NCBI GenBank assembly: GCA_047967505.1
Contig: CM106539.1
DNA: 64,000 nucleotides
Reading direction: 5' to 3' (one strand)
Origin: Dipteris shenzhenensis
Lineage: Eukaryota; Polypodiophyta; Polypodiopsida; Gleicheniales
Numbering within the stretch: the stretch's first letter is position 1; each line of letters starts with the position of its first letter. The notes below the pieces were generated by a model. That model saw only the letters and a list, made by a program, of their open reading frames with translations, did not search any database and had not been told where the DNA came from. Shown here piece by piece: positions 21,401 through 33,300 of this stretch. The translations under genes and the position numbers were made by a program.

Positions 21401-23781
21401 TCTGAATGGATCACTTCCAAAGGTCTTCTGCTCACCTTAGCATTTTTGGGAAATGCATGTCTGGCCTGCTTACCCATTTGGCATGCTTCACATACCTTTT
21501 GCATTCCCTCAACTCTGAATTTAGGCAAACCTGCAACAATGTTTTTCGTTTGCATAGATTTCAGCCTTTGTATATTCACGTGCCCAATGCGCTTGTGCCA
21601 TATCTCAATATCTGCAATGACACCTCTCCCATGCGCAAACATAGCAGCTTTCACCTCAGGCATATCAACATCCAAGGTGAACATTCTTCCATTTTTGTTG
21701 CCTTTCGCAACCAAGCGGCATTTATTTTTCAGGTCTTCAACAAAGCATCCATCAGGATTAAATCTAACCTGCAGACCTTGCTCAACCATCTGGCCAACTG
21801 AAACCAGGTTCTTAGTGATTTTTGGAACATGAAGTACATCTGCCAAGTACTTCGTTTTGCCATCCTGCATAGCCAATGGCACTTTACCAACCTGCGTAAT
21901 TGGGTGCGCAGTATCATCACCTGTTTCAACATAACCTGGCTTATCCAAATTTTTGACATCATAAAACCACTCACCATGACTGGTCATGTGGTTAGAGGCA
22001 CCTGAATCAACATACCAAACATCATTGCAAGCTGCAGCATCTCCTGACATGGAGTTAACCATATGCTGCATCACAAAAAGGTGCTCATTTCTGTCGTCAC
22101 CATGCCCACTTGATGATGCATAGTTTCTTTGCTGCAACTTTCCACTTTTGATGTCATTCTGCTTTTTATAGCATGTATTCTCCTTGTGTCCAGGCTTTCC
22201 AAAATAATAGCATTCTGTGCTGCTATTTACTTGCTGGTTCCTTTTCCATGAACCACGGCCTCTTTGGCTCCCCCTGCCTCTAGAACTACCACGTCCTCCT
22301 CCATAGGACTGGTTTTCCTGTTGTTGCTGTTGGTTCTGATTTCCTGCACGGCCACCAGAACGGCCTCTTCCTCTACCCCTGCCTCTACCTGTATTCGAGT
22401 AGAAAGCAGTCTCTTGAGAAGTTGAGGTGGCTGAACCACCATTCCTTTGCTCTTCACTCAGCAAGAGAGCAATAAGTTCCTGAAAATCAGGAAATGTTTC
22501 ACGGACTCTTTCCCAAGACCATTCAAGGTCACGGACACTAAGTCCTCATCATCAACAGGTGCTCCAATGGAGGCAAGAGAATCTGCAAGGCCTTTCACCT
22601 TCAAGGAATACTCATTTATATTCAGATTTTTCCTTTGCACATTGTGCAACTCCTGCTTTAGCTGCATCTTTCGTGCTTTGGTATTTGTGCTATACAGCTT
22701 CACCAATGTATCCCATGCCTCCTTAGGCGTCTCTAGATCCTGTATATGCACAATCATAGAATCTAAAATGCTAACGGACAGCCAATACAGGCATTTTCTG
22801 GCTTTTTCATGCCATTCTTTAAAGGCCTTCAATTCAGCAGGAGTGGGAGCAGCACCCAAAACTGGTTCTGCAGTTTCACCACTGATGTAATCCCAAACTC
22901 CCTTTCCCATAAAGAAGTTTGTCATCCTGAACTTCCATGCTTGGAAGTTGTTCTTGTCAAGCTTCTCACTGACAATGGTAGACAGATTCTCAGACATTTT
23001 ACAAATCACGAAATGCAACAGCAACCTGTAAACACAGCAAATGCCTCAGAAGGGCAAATAGCAAAACTTCTGCAAAGAGCCTCACAGGGGCAGATCTGCA
23101 ACACTGACGAAAGTGGTATTTCACCACACAGTCACTTCCTCGTGACGATTTTGCATCAACAGGCAACAAGCATGAATCTGCAACTCCCAATATCTCTGCA
23201 CATAGGCATACGATGCAATTTCTGTGGCACCTTTCCACCGACTAGCCGCGCGGTGGTCGCACAGCAAAAACAGGGCCTTTTTCTGAGTGCCTGCGAAGAA
23301 CTTCCGCCTTCAAAACGGGCCCCGAAACGGCCTCAAATCAGAAAAATAAAGTCACCAAGGGCTTTGCCTGCAGAGATTTGCTCCCAAACTCGAAATAGGG
23401 AAGCTACACTGGTCCTCTTACCAGGACACCACAAACTTGGCTAGCTTTCTTGAGCTCCTTACCACGAACAAGGCTCTGATACCATGTAAAGAATAAGGGA
23501 GAGAGATAGGAGACTCAAGTTCACCTTTCTTCACAACACACAAGAGAGAGAGGACACAAGGTTGGAGGGTGAAGCCTTTCTTCACTTTTGCACACAACAA
23601 CAATACAATAGAAGAGGGAAATACCCTATATGTCAAAACCTAGAATACGTGGTTCATATGTGAACCCAAACCAAAACATACGTGGTAGTCTAACTACACC
23701 ACAAGTACAACTAACATAGGCGGTGACATAAATGATAGTCATCCAGGAGATATGTCGGGGATAGAGCTTGATATCTCAACA
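18416..23781 (-). mobile_element. Cop-B copy 2: full-length Ty1/copia element
   Basis: Two LTRs of 297 bp (18416-18712 and 23485-23781) that read identically by eye, TGTTGAG...TTTACA on the minus strand, with the 5-bp target duplication GTGAT at 18411-18415 and 23782-23786. The initiator-Met primer site abuts the right LTR (23472-23484) and the purine tract GAGGGGGAG abuts the left one (18713-18721). Inserted in LTR-D. The leader lacks a block of about 90 bases present in copy 1. Confidence 0.95.
18670..22997 (-). pseudogene. gag-pol: Cop-B copy 2 gag-pol polyprotein, disrupted
   Basis: ATG at 22995-22997. Order: gag helical domain; RG-rich stretch; zinc knuckle; protease YVDSGASNHM; integrase (WHKRIGHVN, CEACQMGKQ, HSDVW, RSDGGGEY, TPQQNGVAERKN, a D,D35E arrangement); reverse transcriptase with YVDD at 19663-19674; RNase H with TDADWAG, STEAE and HCDN. 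The frame ends about 40 bases inside the 3' LTR. Defects: a 28-bp deletion in gag near 22506 that shifts frame; TAA at 19048-19050 where copies 3 and 4 have TAC, cutting RNase H; and the second knuckle Cys changed to Phe (22201-22203). From about 22464 to 19051 it is open for 1138 codons. Confidence 0.9.
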
Positions 23782-23906
23782 GTGATGACACGTGGCACAC
23801 GTGGGTAGAAGCTCAAGGAGGATCATACAAGCTCTGATACCACATGTTGGAGTAGCATGGAGACAAGATGGAGGGAGCAAGATGATAAAAAAGGAGAGAG
23901 TTTATT

Positions 23907-24279
23907 ACCAGTTAAAAAAACTTATTTACCCTTTTCATGGAGGTCATTGGAATACTCTTTAAATTCATGGTGAAGCCCCAATCACAGCCAATTTTGATAT
24001 CAATGGGACCTAGATCCAAAGAAAATAAATCAACTATACAGGAGTAATCTGAGGAAAGGCTGATCTCAGCATTAGTGCAGATCTTCTGGCTGGTAGTGAT
24101 GGTGGTGGGACTGCTTACACCATTAAAGCATTTGTAGATATTCTGTACCGTTATGATTGGGTGTCCCACCTGATCTCTTCATCAGTCACAGCCTCATTGC
24201 CCTTAGCCTCTCTGTAGGGATCACAACAGTCAAAGGAGCTTTCAAAGTTGTAGTAGCTATGCTTACCTGCTGCTGTAGG
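23907..24279. other. unassigned segment between LTR-D and Gyp-1 copy 2
   Basis: Not similar to any other part of the window. On the minus strand, 23912-24169 is open for 85 codons, and 24170-24262 reads as a short exon-like stretch in another frame, preceded by CAGCAG/GTAAGC, which resembles a donor site. It could be a captured host gene piece or an unrelated repeat; no family recognised. Confidence 0.25.
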
Positions 24280-24930
24280 CCCCCTCGCCGCCCCTCACCC
24301 CCCGTTCTGGCCCGCCCTATGATGCCCCACCCTTGCTCACACGCTCCCCTGCCCACCCCCGGTGGCGCACACATCATCGCCCTATGCACCCCGCCCTTGC
24401 TCACCCCCCTGCTCTCCGACCCTCACCCCCCATTTCCCCCGGCCCCTCATGCCCCGTTCCCCCTCTCCCCTCACCCAAAGCCCTCCCTCTCCCCTCACCC
24501 CCCGCACATCACCCCCCCCTCTGACTGCGCAACACCCCCCCCTGCGCAACCCCCCCTACGCGACACACACAACCCCCCCGGCCGCCGCCCCTGAAAAAAA
24601 AAACAAAAAAAAACCCAAAAAAAAACTAACCTAGAACTAACCCTAGGGTTAGCTTTAACCTTAGTTCGGTTAGTATTAACTACAGTTAGGTTTGGTTAGT
24701 TAGGTTAGGATAACTAGGTTAGTTAGTTAACCTCGATTAGATTAGTTCACAAAGGTTAGTTTAGCTAGGTTAGTTTAGCTAACCCTTAGTTAGTTAGACT
24801 AGGTTCGGTTAGGACTACCCTCAGTTAGGTTAGACTAACTCTTCAGCTAGTAACTAACTACAGTTAGTCAAACCTCCCAGTTACAATAACTGGGAGGATC
24901 TAGGTTAGTTTTCTTAACTAGAGTCACTTG
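24280..24930 (+). repeat. Gyp-1 copy 2 leader: short C-rich tract and GTTAG block
   Basis: C-rich sequence to 24596, A-rich to about 24624, then irregular GTTAG/CTAAC words. Same order as copies 1 and 3, but the C-rich part is only about a third as long and lacks the CCATCTCCACC units. Confidence 0.8.
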
Positions 24931-25535
24931 GTTTCAACCCCTCAGTTGGACCTAAAGTCCATTCACACCACCCTTAGGACACATCCCCCCCAAAACCAAC
25001 ATTTTACCCCTCCTTTACCCCCTCGTAATTCATCCGTTTGGGACCCAAACTGAACCCCGTTTGCACCCAGATTTCACACACAAAAACACCATGCTACGGG
25101 GTATTTTTCCAACCCATTGCACACCATTTCGTCACCCCTAGCACACGTTCATTTGCACCCCCATGTGGACCTCATTTTGCACTAGTTCACTCATATTTTC
25201 ACGCCGTGACCTCCGATTAACGCTTCATCTACACCGACACATTTCCCTACACACGTAGGACAATCTTAGGCACATTATTAACAGGACGTTCCCTACACAA
25301 ACTAACACCACTCTAACTCTCCTAACAACACCACCTCCACACCCGCACTTGGGGCAGCGTCACCCTTGGCAAATCACGCACAATCTGCATGCAGTTACGT
25401 TTTGACCAATGACTTCGACTCCAATGCTCACCACATCTGCATCTAACTCTACTGCAACCGCTGCCCCCGCCAATCCTCTACCCCGAATCCCCCCCTGAGA
25501 TTTAACAACTCTCTTTAACTCCTCCACCCCCCAAC

Positions 25536-26400
25536 ACGGTTGGACACCGTCATGACCATGATGGTGATATCGAGCTCGATGCCAAGGCTGACAACTTCTT
25601 TTATCGAAGAAATAACAACAATCACGGTTGGCGCCCCTTGGGAAAACTAGAACTTTCCAAATATAATGGTAGGGGAGACCCAGCTCGCTTTCTCTAGCAT
25701 TTTGATGCCGCATGTCGAGCAGGTGGTGATCAATCCCAAGAAACCAAGGTGGCTTGGTTTCCAATGGCATTAACTGATGAGGTGTCATAATGGTACCTTG
25801 ACCTTCTCATGGAAGAACATGCCGCATGGGACCTACTTCAAACCGAATTCAAACGTCGCTTTCAAATGGAGAGGCTACAAGATGATCCTCCTCTCCAACT
25901 CAGCAAGACAAACAAAGCTGGAGAGAAGATGTACGCACATACCTGGGAAAGATGAAGAGATTGATCGCCAAATGTGACCCACGCCCAGATGCAAAGTACC
26001 TCACGGCATGGTTCATAGCAGGTCTAAGAAAGAAAATCCGAAAGGATATGAAAAAGATAAGTAGCTATGAAACATTCAGTGCTACTCATGCAGCAGCCAT
26101 TAACATCGAAGATGGCATGACAGACTCAGACACTAGCAGTGATGACGGCAAATCAAATACACGAGATAAGCACTCGAAAAAGAATAAATCAAAGGACACT
26201 GTCGAAACATCCAATGAAGATCACCTAGAGGCCATGACCTTGAAGCTAAAAGAAGATATGATGCAGGCCATGGATCAAAAACTCCACTTGTCTCAGTCGC
26301 AAACTCAAACATATCCATGGCGAGAAAATGTCTGGTGTCCACACTGCTTGGCAAATCATACAGCAAATGAGGAGCTCATCCACATCAACTCCCAAGCCTC
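25536..26400 (+). pseudogene. gag: Gyp-1 copy 2 gag remnant
   Basis: Collinear with 3011-3858, then jumps to the equivalent of about 4910: roughly 1,050 bp with the first intact knuckles are missing at 26368. The start codon is ACG instead of ATG (25536-25538). Further lesions are CAG to TAG near 25717, a TAA near 25788 and a shift near 25910. It keeps TGG where copy 1 has TAG at 3820 and CAA where copy 1 has TAA at 3206, so it documents ancestral codons. Confidence 0.8.
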
Positions 26401-27059
26401 AAATAAAAGAAGCTCCATACCCGAATGCAGAGGTGGAGAAGGCTCATTTTCAGGTACTTCAACAATGGGTCCAAAATGAACAAGCTCAATTTGAGGCTGA
26501 GAAACAAGCTCAAGACCCAATCCATGACTTGGCCCCACAAAGTATTAATATTGTACTTGAGCCTTTGTTCCAACAACAGACTCCACAACATAATGTACCA
26601 CGATGTCAACTTGAAGGAGCCACACTCTCGAGCATCCTGAGTTGCCCTGTGTCAATTCCCATCAGAATCCTCTTACGAAATTGTCCCAATCTCTGGGAGA
26701 GTTTCAAAGGATGGATTGAACTCGCAAATCCCCCTCCACCTATGAACGACATTAAAGATATCCCTGTGCAGATGGGTGAGAGAGATGACATACGCAACAT
26801 TACTGTGCCTTTGATCCACAAGGCATATAATGAAGTCCAAGCCATAGTGGATGGTGGAGCAGGTGTTAATGTCCTATCAAAGGAGCTCTACGAAGAATGG
26901 GGTCTCCCACCAATGCAAAAGGCAAATTTCAACATATGCCTTGCCGATGATTCACGGGCTAAACCTTTGGGAATAGTGAATGGCGTGTCCACAAAGATCG
27001 CAGGAGTCCGCTTTTCTCTTCAATTCACAATCTTGGATCTCCCCAAAAAATCCTATTAA
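26401..27059 (+). pseudogene. Gyp-1 copy 2 retropepsin-like protease region
   Basis: Open from about 26328. The C-terminal part has VDGGAGVNVLS, in place of the more common DTGAS-type signature, followed by an LADDSRAKPLG segment and a FTILDLP strand, typical of a gypsy retropepsin fold. It ends in TAA at 27057-27059, directly followed by integrase sequence. Whether the DGG variant is active is unknown; copy 1 has the same residues, so it is not a copy-specific mutation. Confidence 0.7.
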
Positions 27060-27965
27060 ATCTATATATAGCTATGTGGGTCCCATACATCCAGCAGTAA
27101 AAGGGACACAGGCACGCTACATCATTGTGGCCACTGATTACTTTGCAAAATGGGCTGAAGCTAAAGCAGTCTGGAAAGGCAGATGCCAAAAGCACAGCAA
27201 GATTCTTATACAAAAATGTGATCACCCGATTCGGATGCCCCATTGAAATTGTGTCAGATAGAGACACATGTTTTGTCAATGAGGTAATCCAAGAACTCTT
27301 TTCTGGCTTCATGGTAATCCATAGAAAAAGAACACCCTACTACCCCCAAGGGAATGGACTAGCAGAATCCACAAACAAAATAATATGCATTATCCTCACC
27401 AAGGTAGTAGAACCACAATGTTCTGATTGGGCAGAGAAACTGAATGCAGCCTTATGGGCATATAGAACCACATTCAAGGTCAGTACAGGGAACACACCTT
27501 TTCAATTGGTGTATAGCCTTGAAGCCGTGGTCCCACTCGAATTTGTAATACCAAGTCTACGCATCGCAGTACAGGAACACATGGATGATCATGAGTCCTT
27601 GAAAGAAAGGCTCTATCAGTTGGAAAAGAATACAGAGACAATACTAGTCACCTACCATGCCATGACAATAGAAAAACGTAGAAGAAAGGCATGGTTTGAC
27701 AGAAACCTTAAAGCTAAAGACATCAAGGAAGGCGACTTAGTCCTGTTATACAATGCCAAAGTACACGGGGAAACTGAAGTATCTAGGTAAGGGACCATAC
27801 CGAGTACGAAAGATGAATCCCATCGGAGCTGTGCTACTTGAAACATTGGATGGAGTGCAATTCAACACAACAATAAATGGGAGCCAATTGAAGCACTACT
27901 ACATCAACACGCAAGCCATCCCTGACAAAAACGAAGATTTGGAAAACCAAGTCTTCCTTAGTTAG
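27060..27965 (+). pseudogene. int: Gyp-1 copy 2 integrase
   Basis: Begins at SYVGPIHPA, so the zinc domain and the first catalytic Asp are lost with the upstream deletion. YIIVATDYFAKWAEAKA, then a frame change near 27170, then CPIEIVSDRD (second Asp) and YYPQGNGLAESTNK (catalytic Glu). The C-terminal part includes ALWAYRTT, STGNTPFQLVY, EKRRRKAWFDRN, EGDLVLLYN and, after another shift near 27780, YLGKGPYRVRK. No chromodomain. It would have inserted element cDNA into the genome; here it cannot. Confidence 0.85.
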
Positions 27966-28447
27966 GATTAGATTGTATCACGAGCACTCACTTGCATATG
28001 TACGTCTTCGCACATATAGGTAGCATCAATCGATTTTACCTAGAGCTCAGAAGTGATGAATGAGTTCTGGCTGCCCTATGAAAATCCTAGCAAAAAAAGC
28101 ATATAGTTAGTCCCTACTTAGCTACTAGGTCACGTGCACTCACACGCTTTCACTTAGACACATAGATGATTGCATGAATAATTGTACCACACACTTTCAT
28201 TCCACACTCTCAAAGGATGTATTAAAAAAAAAGATCTCTCTCCCACACACACACAAAAAGGTCATACCGGCATGCCAATCAATCTAATGATCAATGGTAC
28301 ACTACATGCACATGGATGCAGGTTCAAAAAAGATGCCGCCACTAAAGAGGATGCACAGAAAAAGCCCACCGCCTCAACCACGGGACCCCCTCCAAAGTTC
28401 GCGGCCATCTACATCTCTCAACCACGGATCCTCGACCACAGGCATTT
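27966..28447 (+). other. spacer between integrase and the second ORF
   Basis: AT-richer, with no supported frame and no motif recognised. It could carry a subgenomic promoter or splice acceptor for the downstream ORF, but nothing in the sequence shows this clearly. Confidence 0.4.
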
Positions 28448-29454
28448 GTGGTCCAAAGCGATAGCTCCAAAGAAGATTTAGTGCATGACCAAGCAGAACA
28501 ATTGCCACCCCAGTCACAACTGGCCTCCACAACCATTAACAAGGCTCTATCATTGGAACTTGTCTGGCCACCCACATCGACTTATGCTCTTTCCCAGGAA
28601 GCAACATCTTACTTAGAGCAACGGGGTCTAGGCAGTTTGCATGAGAGCCTCAAATCCTTGGAGGACAGTCCTATCCTGACCACCTACATCAAGGACTTGC
28701 TCCATTCTTACTACACCAATGCAAAGGATGGCAAGTACGGTACAATCACTGTACAACAGAGCCCACTGAACATTATCCTTGATAGTACAGTCATTCAAAG
28801 GGCTTTCTCACTGCCAAAACAAGGTGGCAAATACCCTAAATGGTCTGCTAATGCAAAGTTTATCGAAGTACAGTATCTCCTCACCAAGGGCACCCTGGTC
28901 CATAAAGATGGCATATTGCTTCGCACAATCCTTGACCATTGCCTCAAGGAAGCAGCACAATTTCTATCCATAATCCTAGGAATAAAGTACGGCAAAGATC
29001 GCTCCCTTCCACTCTGCACATTTGTTTTGCTGAGTAGGAAGCTAAAACAAGACTAGTTCCAGCACTCTGTCATTTTCTTTACTAAGAAACTCGATGGTTC
29101 TTCGGGCCAAAAATGTAAAATTCCACACTTATTGGCTATAATCATAAGAAACGAACTACAAGAAAGAGAAATGACTCTGCCCCAGTCACCAAATCCAATT
29201 GAGGAGTTGGACAAACCCTTCTCACCAGTATGGGAGCCGTCACCAACATCTCCAACTATCACATTGATAAGTGTAGATGCCTTAGCAGAAGTACCTATTC
29301 TGGAGGTCGGGATTGCATAATTGCCCCAGGAAATGCTACAGCTCGGTGCACAACTACAACCACTAACTCTCCACCAATAGCACCCAACTTGAGCTCGAGA
29401 CAAGGTCGGCACCCAAAACTAAGGAAAGATCAACACCAGAGCTTGAGACTACAT

Positions 29455-29806
29455 TGTTGAGATATCGAGCTCCACTCGCGATATGCCAAGGTGACTGTTG
29501 TGCATTTATGTCACCGACTTGTTAGCTGGAGATGCGGTTGGTACACCGCCCACAAATAATAGCTAGATGATAGCTATCCTTATCTACTATAGTTTGTGGC
29601 TCAGTTAGTATGCCACCTTAGTTAGTTGAGTTTGGTTTGAGACCCACATATAGGGTTCTTCTATTTCTTTGTACTTGAGTTCTTTTGGCTTACACAACTA
29701 AGAAGAGGAAAACTGTTTTCAGCCTCCACCTTCGTGTGTATTCCCCCATTGTGCATGTGAGAAAGCCTCAAGTGAGACTCCTTCCCTCTCTCCCACTATC
29801 TTCACA
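29455..29806 (+). repeat. Cop-A1 5' LTR
   Basis: 352 bp with TG/CA ends. Differs from the 3' LTR at about five positions, mostly G/A transitions. Related to but distinct from the Cop-B LTR, which begins TGTTGAGATATCAAGC. Confidence 0.95.
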
Positions 29807-30353
29807 TGGTATCAGAGCCTTGTTCGTGGTAAGGAGCTCAAGAAAGCAAGCCAAGTTCGTGGTGTCCTGGTAAGAGGACAAGTGTTGCTTTCCTATTTCG
29901 AGTTTGGGAGCAAATCTCTGCAGGTAGCACAGCCAGAAGTGCAGGAGTGCACTGTTTCAGATTGAGACGCCCTTCGCGGTGTGGCGAGAGCACAGTATAT
30001 GCTGCGGGTGTGGGCGAAGCCCTCACTGACTTTATTTTTCTGATTTGAGGCCGTTTCGGGGCCCGTTTTGAAGGTGGAAGATCTTCGCAGGCACTCAGAG
30101 AAAGGCCCTGTTTTTTGCTGTGCGACCACTGCTGCCCGACTAGTCGGTGGAAAGGTGCCGCAGAAATTGCATCGTATGCCTGTGTGCAGAGATATTGGGA
30201 GTTGCAAATTCATGCCTGTTGCCTGTTGATGCAAAATCGTCACTAGGAAGTGACTGTGTGGTGAAATACCACTCTCGTCGGTTTTGCAGATCTGCCCATG
30301 TGAGGCAAAAGCTGTGTTTTTTGCAGTGACAGAATATTTTGCAGTGTTCTGTA

Positions 30354-33300
30354 ATGGCATCTGATTCTCTTTCATAGATTGTCACTGAAAAGCTTGACAA
30401 GAACAACTTCCAGGCATGGAAGTTTAGAATGATGAATTTCTTGATGGGAAAAGGCTATTGGGAATTCATTACAGGAAATAAAGAAGAACTTGTTCTTCCT
30501 AATGTTCCCAGTCAACAGGAAATGCAGGCATTCAAAGGATGGCATGAGAGAGCCAGGAAAGTTATGTACTGGCTATCTATCAGTATTTCGGACTCCATGA
30601 TTGTGCATATTCAGGATGCAAATACGCCAAAGGAGGCATGGGATACTTTGGCAAAAATGTATAGCACAAATACGCAAGCCAGGAAAATGCAACTCAAACA
30701 GGAGTTGCACAATGTGCAGAGAGAAAATTTGAGCATAAATGACCACCACATGAAAGTGAAGAAAATTGCAGATGCACTTGCTTCCATTGGGTTGCCAGTG
30801 GATGATGATGATTTGGTTTCTGTGACCTTGAATGGTCTAGGAAAGGATTATGCACAGTTCCGGACATCCATTGCCGTCCGTGAAAACTTTCCTGATTTTG
30901 AGGAGTTGATTGCTCTTCTAATTTCTGAAGAGCAGAGAAATGGGGGTGCATCTTCTTCAGCAGGAACTTCAAAAGAAACTGTCTTCTACTCAAATGCTGG
31001 CAGAGGTAGAGGCAGAGGTAGAGGAGGCCGATCTGCAGGCCGTGGTAGAAATCAGAATATGCAGCAAACGCAAGAAAACCAGTCCTATGCAGGAGGACGT
31101 GGTAACTCTAGAGGCAGGGGGAGCCAAAGAGGCCATGGTGGATGGCAGAGAAGCCAAAATGCAAACAGCAATGTTGAATGCTACTATTGTGGCAAAATGG
31201 GTCATATGGCTAAAGACTCCTACAAAAAGCAGAATGACATTATGAGTGGAAAATTGCAGCAAGGCAATTATGCATCCTCTAGTAGACAGGGTGATGACAG
31301 AAATGAGCATTTGTTTATGGTGCAGCATATGACAAATTCTGTAACAAGTGCAGAAGAAAGTAATGATGTGTGGTATGTTGACTCGGGTGCGTCAAACCAC
31401 ATGACAGGTCACGCTGAATGGATGCAGGATGCAAGAAAAATGGAAAAACCAGGATTTGTGGAGACTGGTGATGATACTGCACATCCTATTGTGCAGATTG
31501 ACAAAATTCCTTTGTCTATGCAGGATGGGAAAAAGAAATACTTGTCTGATGTATTTCATGTCCCGAACATCACCAAGAACCTGGTTTTTGTTGGTCAGAT
31601 GGTTGAGCAGGGCTTGCAGGTCAGATTTAATCCTCATGGATGCTTTGTTGAGGATATGAAAAATAATGGTCGCTTAATAGCGAAAGGAAAGAAGAAGGGC
31701 AGGATGTTTACATTGGATGCAGACATGCCTGAATTGAGTGCAGCAATGTTTGCACATGGGACCGGTGTAGTTGCAGATATTGATATCTGGCACAAACGCA
31801 TTGGTCATGTTAATATACAGCGACTTAAATCAATGCAAGCCCAAAATATTGTTGTAGGATTGCCAAAATTCAAGGTTGCAGAAATGCACAAGATTTGTGA
31901 AGCCTGTCAATTTGGGAAACAGGCAAGGAAACCTTTTCCTAGGCATGTTCAAGAGAGTAAAAAACCATTGGAATTAATCCACTCTGATGTGTGGACTACA
32001 AAAGATGCATCTATTGGAGGCTGTTACTATTTTGTCACATTTATTGATGACTTCAGTAGAAAACTGTGGGTGTATTTTATGAAAAAGAAGAGTGAAGTGT
32101 TTGGGCACTTCAAGGCTTTCAAAGCTATGGTTGAAAAAGAAACAGGCATGCAAATTAAATGCCTAAGGTCAGATGGAGGGGGAGAGTACCTCTCAAATGA
32201 GTTTGCAAGGTTCTTGCAGGAGCATGGTATAAAGTAGCAATATTCATGCAGTCATACCCCATAGCAAAATGGAATTGCAGAAAGAAAAAATAGGCATATT
32301 GGAGAGGTGTCTCGGGCTATGCTAAATGAAAAAGATCTACCAGATTATTATTGGGCTGAACCAGTTGCTACAGTAGTCTATATAATGAACAGGACTCCCA
32401 ATGCAGCAATATATGGCATGACGCCAGAGGAGATGTATACTGGTAGGAAACCAGATATTTCTCATTTGAAGATTTTTGGTTGCATTGCTTATGTCCATGT
32501 GCCAGATGAGTTGAGGTCCAAGTTGGATCCAAAAGCTGAGAAGTGCGTCTTTATTGGTTATTCTCTGCAGCAGAAAGGGTATAGATGCTATAACCCTTCT
32601 ACACGTAAGTTCACAGTGTGCAGAGATGTTGTTTTTGATGAGATGAGCAGCTGGTATAAACCAGTAAATGTGATGATTGATGTAGATGCACAAAATGGTA
32701 ATGCTGCAACGAATGCACAGCAGCAATCACAAAATATCAGTGGACCTGGAGTGTCCTCTACTAGTGGTTCACGTACTTCGCCATGGACAGGCAGATTGAG
32801 GATCAGGAGAATCCCCTCAAAGCAATGCAGATAGTGGGATGCAGGTATCATGAAAAGGAAAAGAGAAGGTAGATCAGCCCATGTTTGATGTGAATGCAGG
32901 TCACTCTTATGTGGATGGTGAATCCAGTGGCTCAGAACAGAGCATTGATGATGAGTTGGGTATTCCTTCTATTGTTACACCTGGAGTAAGGAAGACCAGG
33001 GATGTTTTGAGAGCACCTGGAAGTGAGCCTATTTTGCGCAGGTCTACCAGGGTTAGGTATCCTGTGGATAGGCTGAAATATGATGGATTTATAGCCATTC
33101 ACTATGCCTATATGGTCAAAGTGATACAGGAACCAGAACCCACTTCTTTTGAGCAAGCCATGGGAAATGAAAAATGGGAGAAAGCCATGGATGCCTTGGA
33201 TGCTAATGCTACATGGGAATTGGTGCCTTTGCCTAAAGGCAAGAATGCAATTGGTTGTAAGTGGGTTTATAAGATCAAGAACAATGCAGATGGTTCTGTG

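Larger units (their letters stand above)
16641..23906 (-). mobile_element. LTR-D: apparently non-autonomous copia-type LTR element hosting Cop-B copy 2
   Basis: The left repeat starts TGTTGGAGTAGCATGG at 16641 and the right repeat starts identically at 23845 and is cut at about 23906. Just inside the right repeat is GCTCTGATACCA (23831-23842), the reverse of an initiator-Met primer site, so the element reads on the minus strand. Outside the nested Cop-B2 its internal sequence is only about 1.5 kb with no pol domain. The left LTR probably ends at TTACA, 16937 (297 bp), but its inner border is uncertain. Confidence 0.6.

Noticed and set aside
19379-22890. Plus-strand frames of 60-210 codons across Cop-B copies
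   Set aside because: Antisense shadows of gag-pol, repeated identically at each Cop-B copy.
29807-29819. tRNA gene at TGGTATCAGAGCC
   Set aside because: This is the primer binding site complementary to the tRNA 3' end, next to the LTR; there is no tRNA cloverleaf here or elsewhere that I could see.
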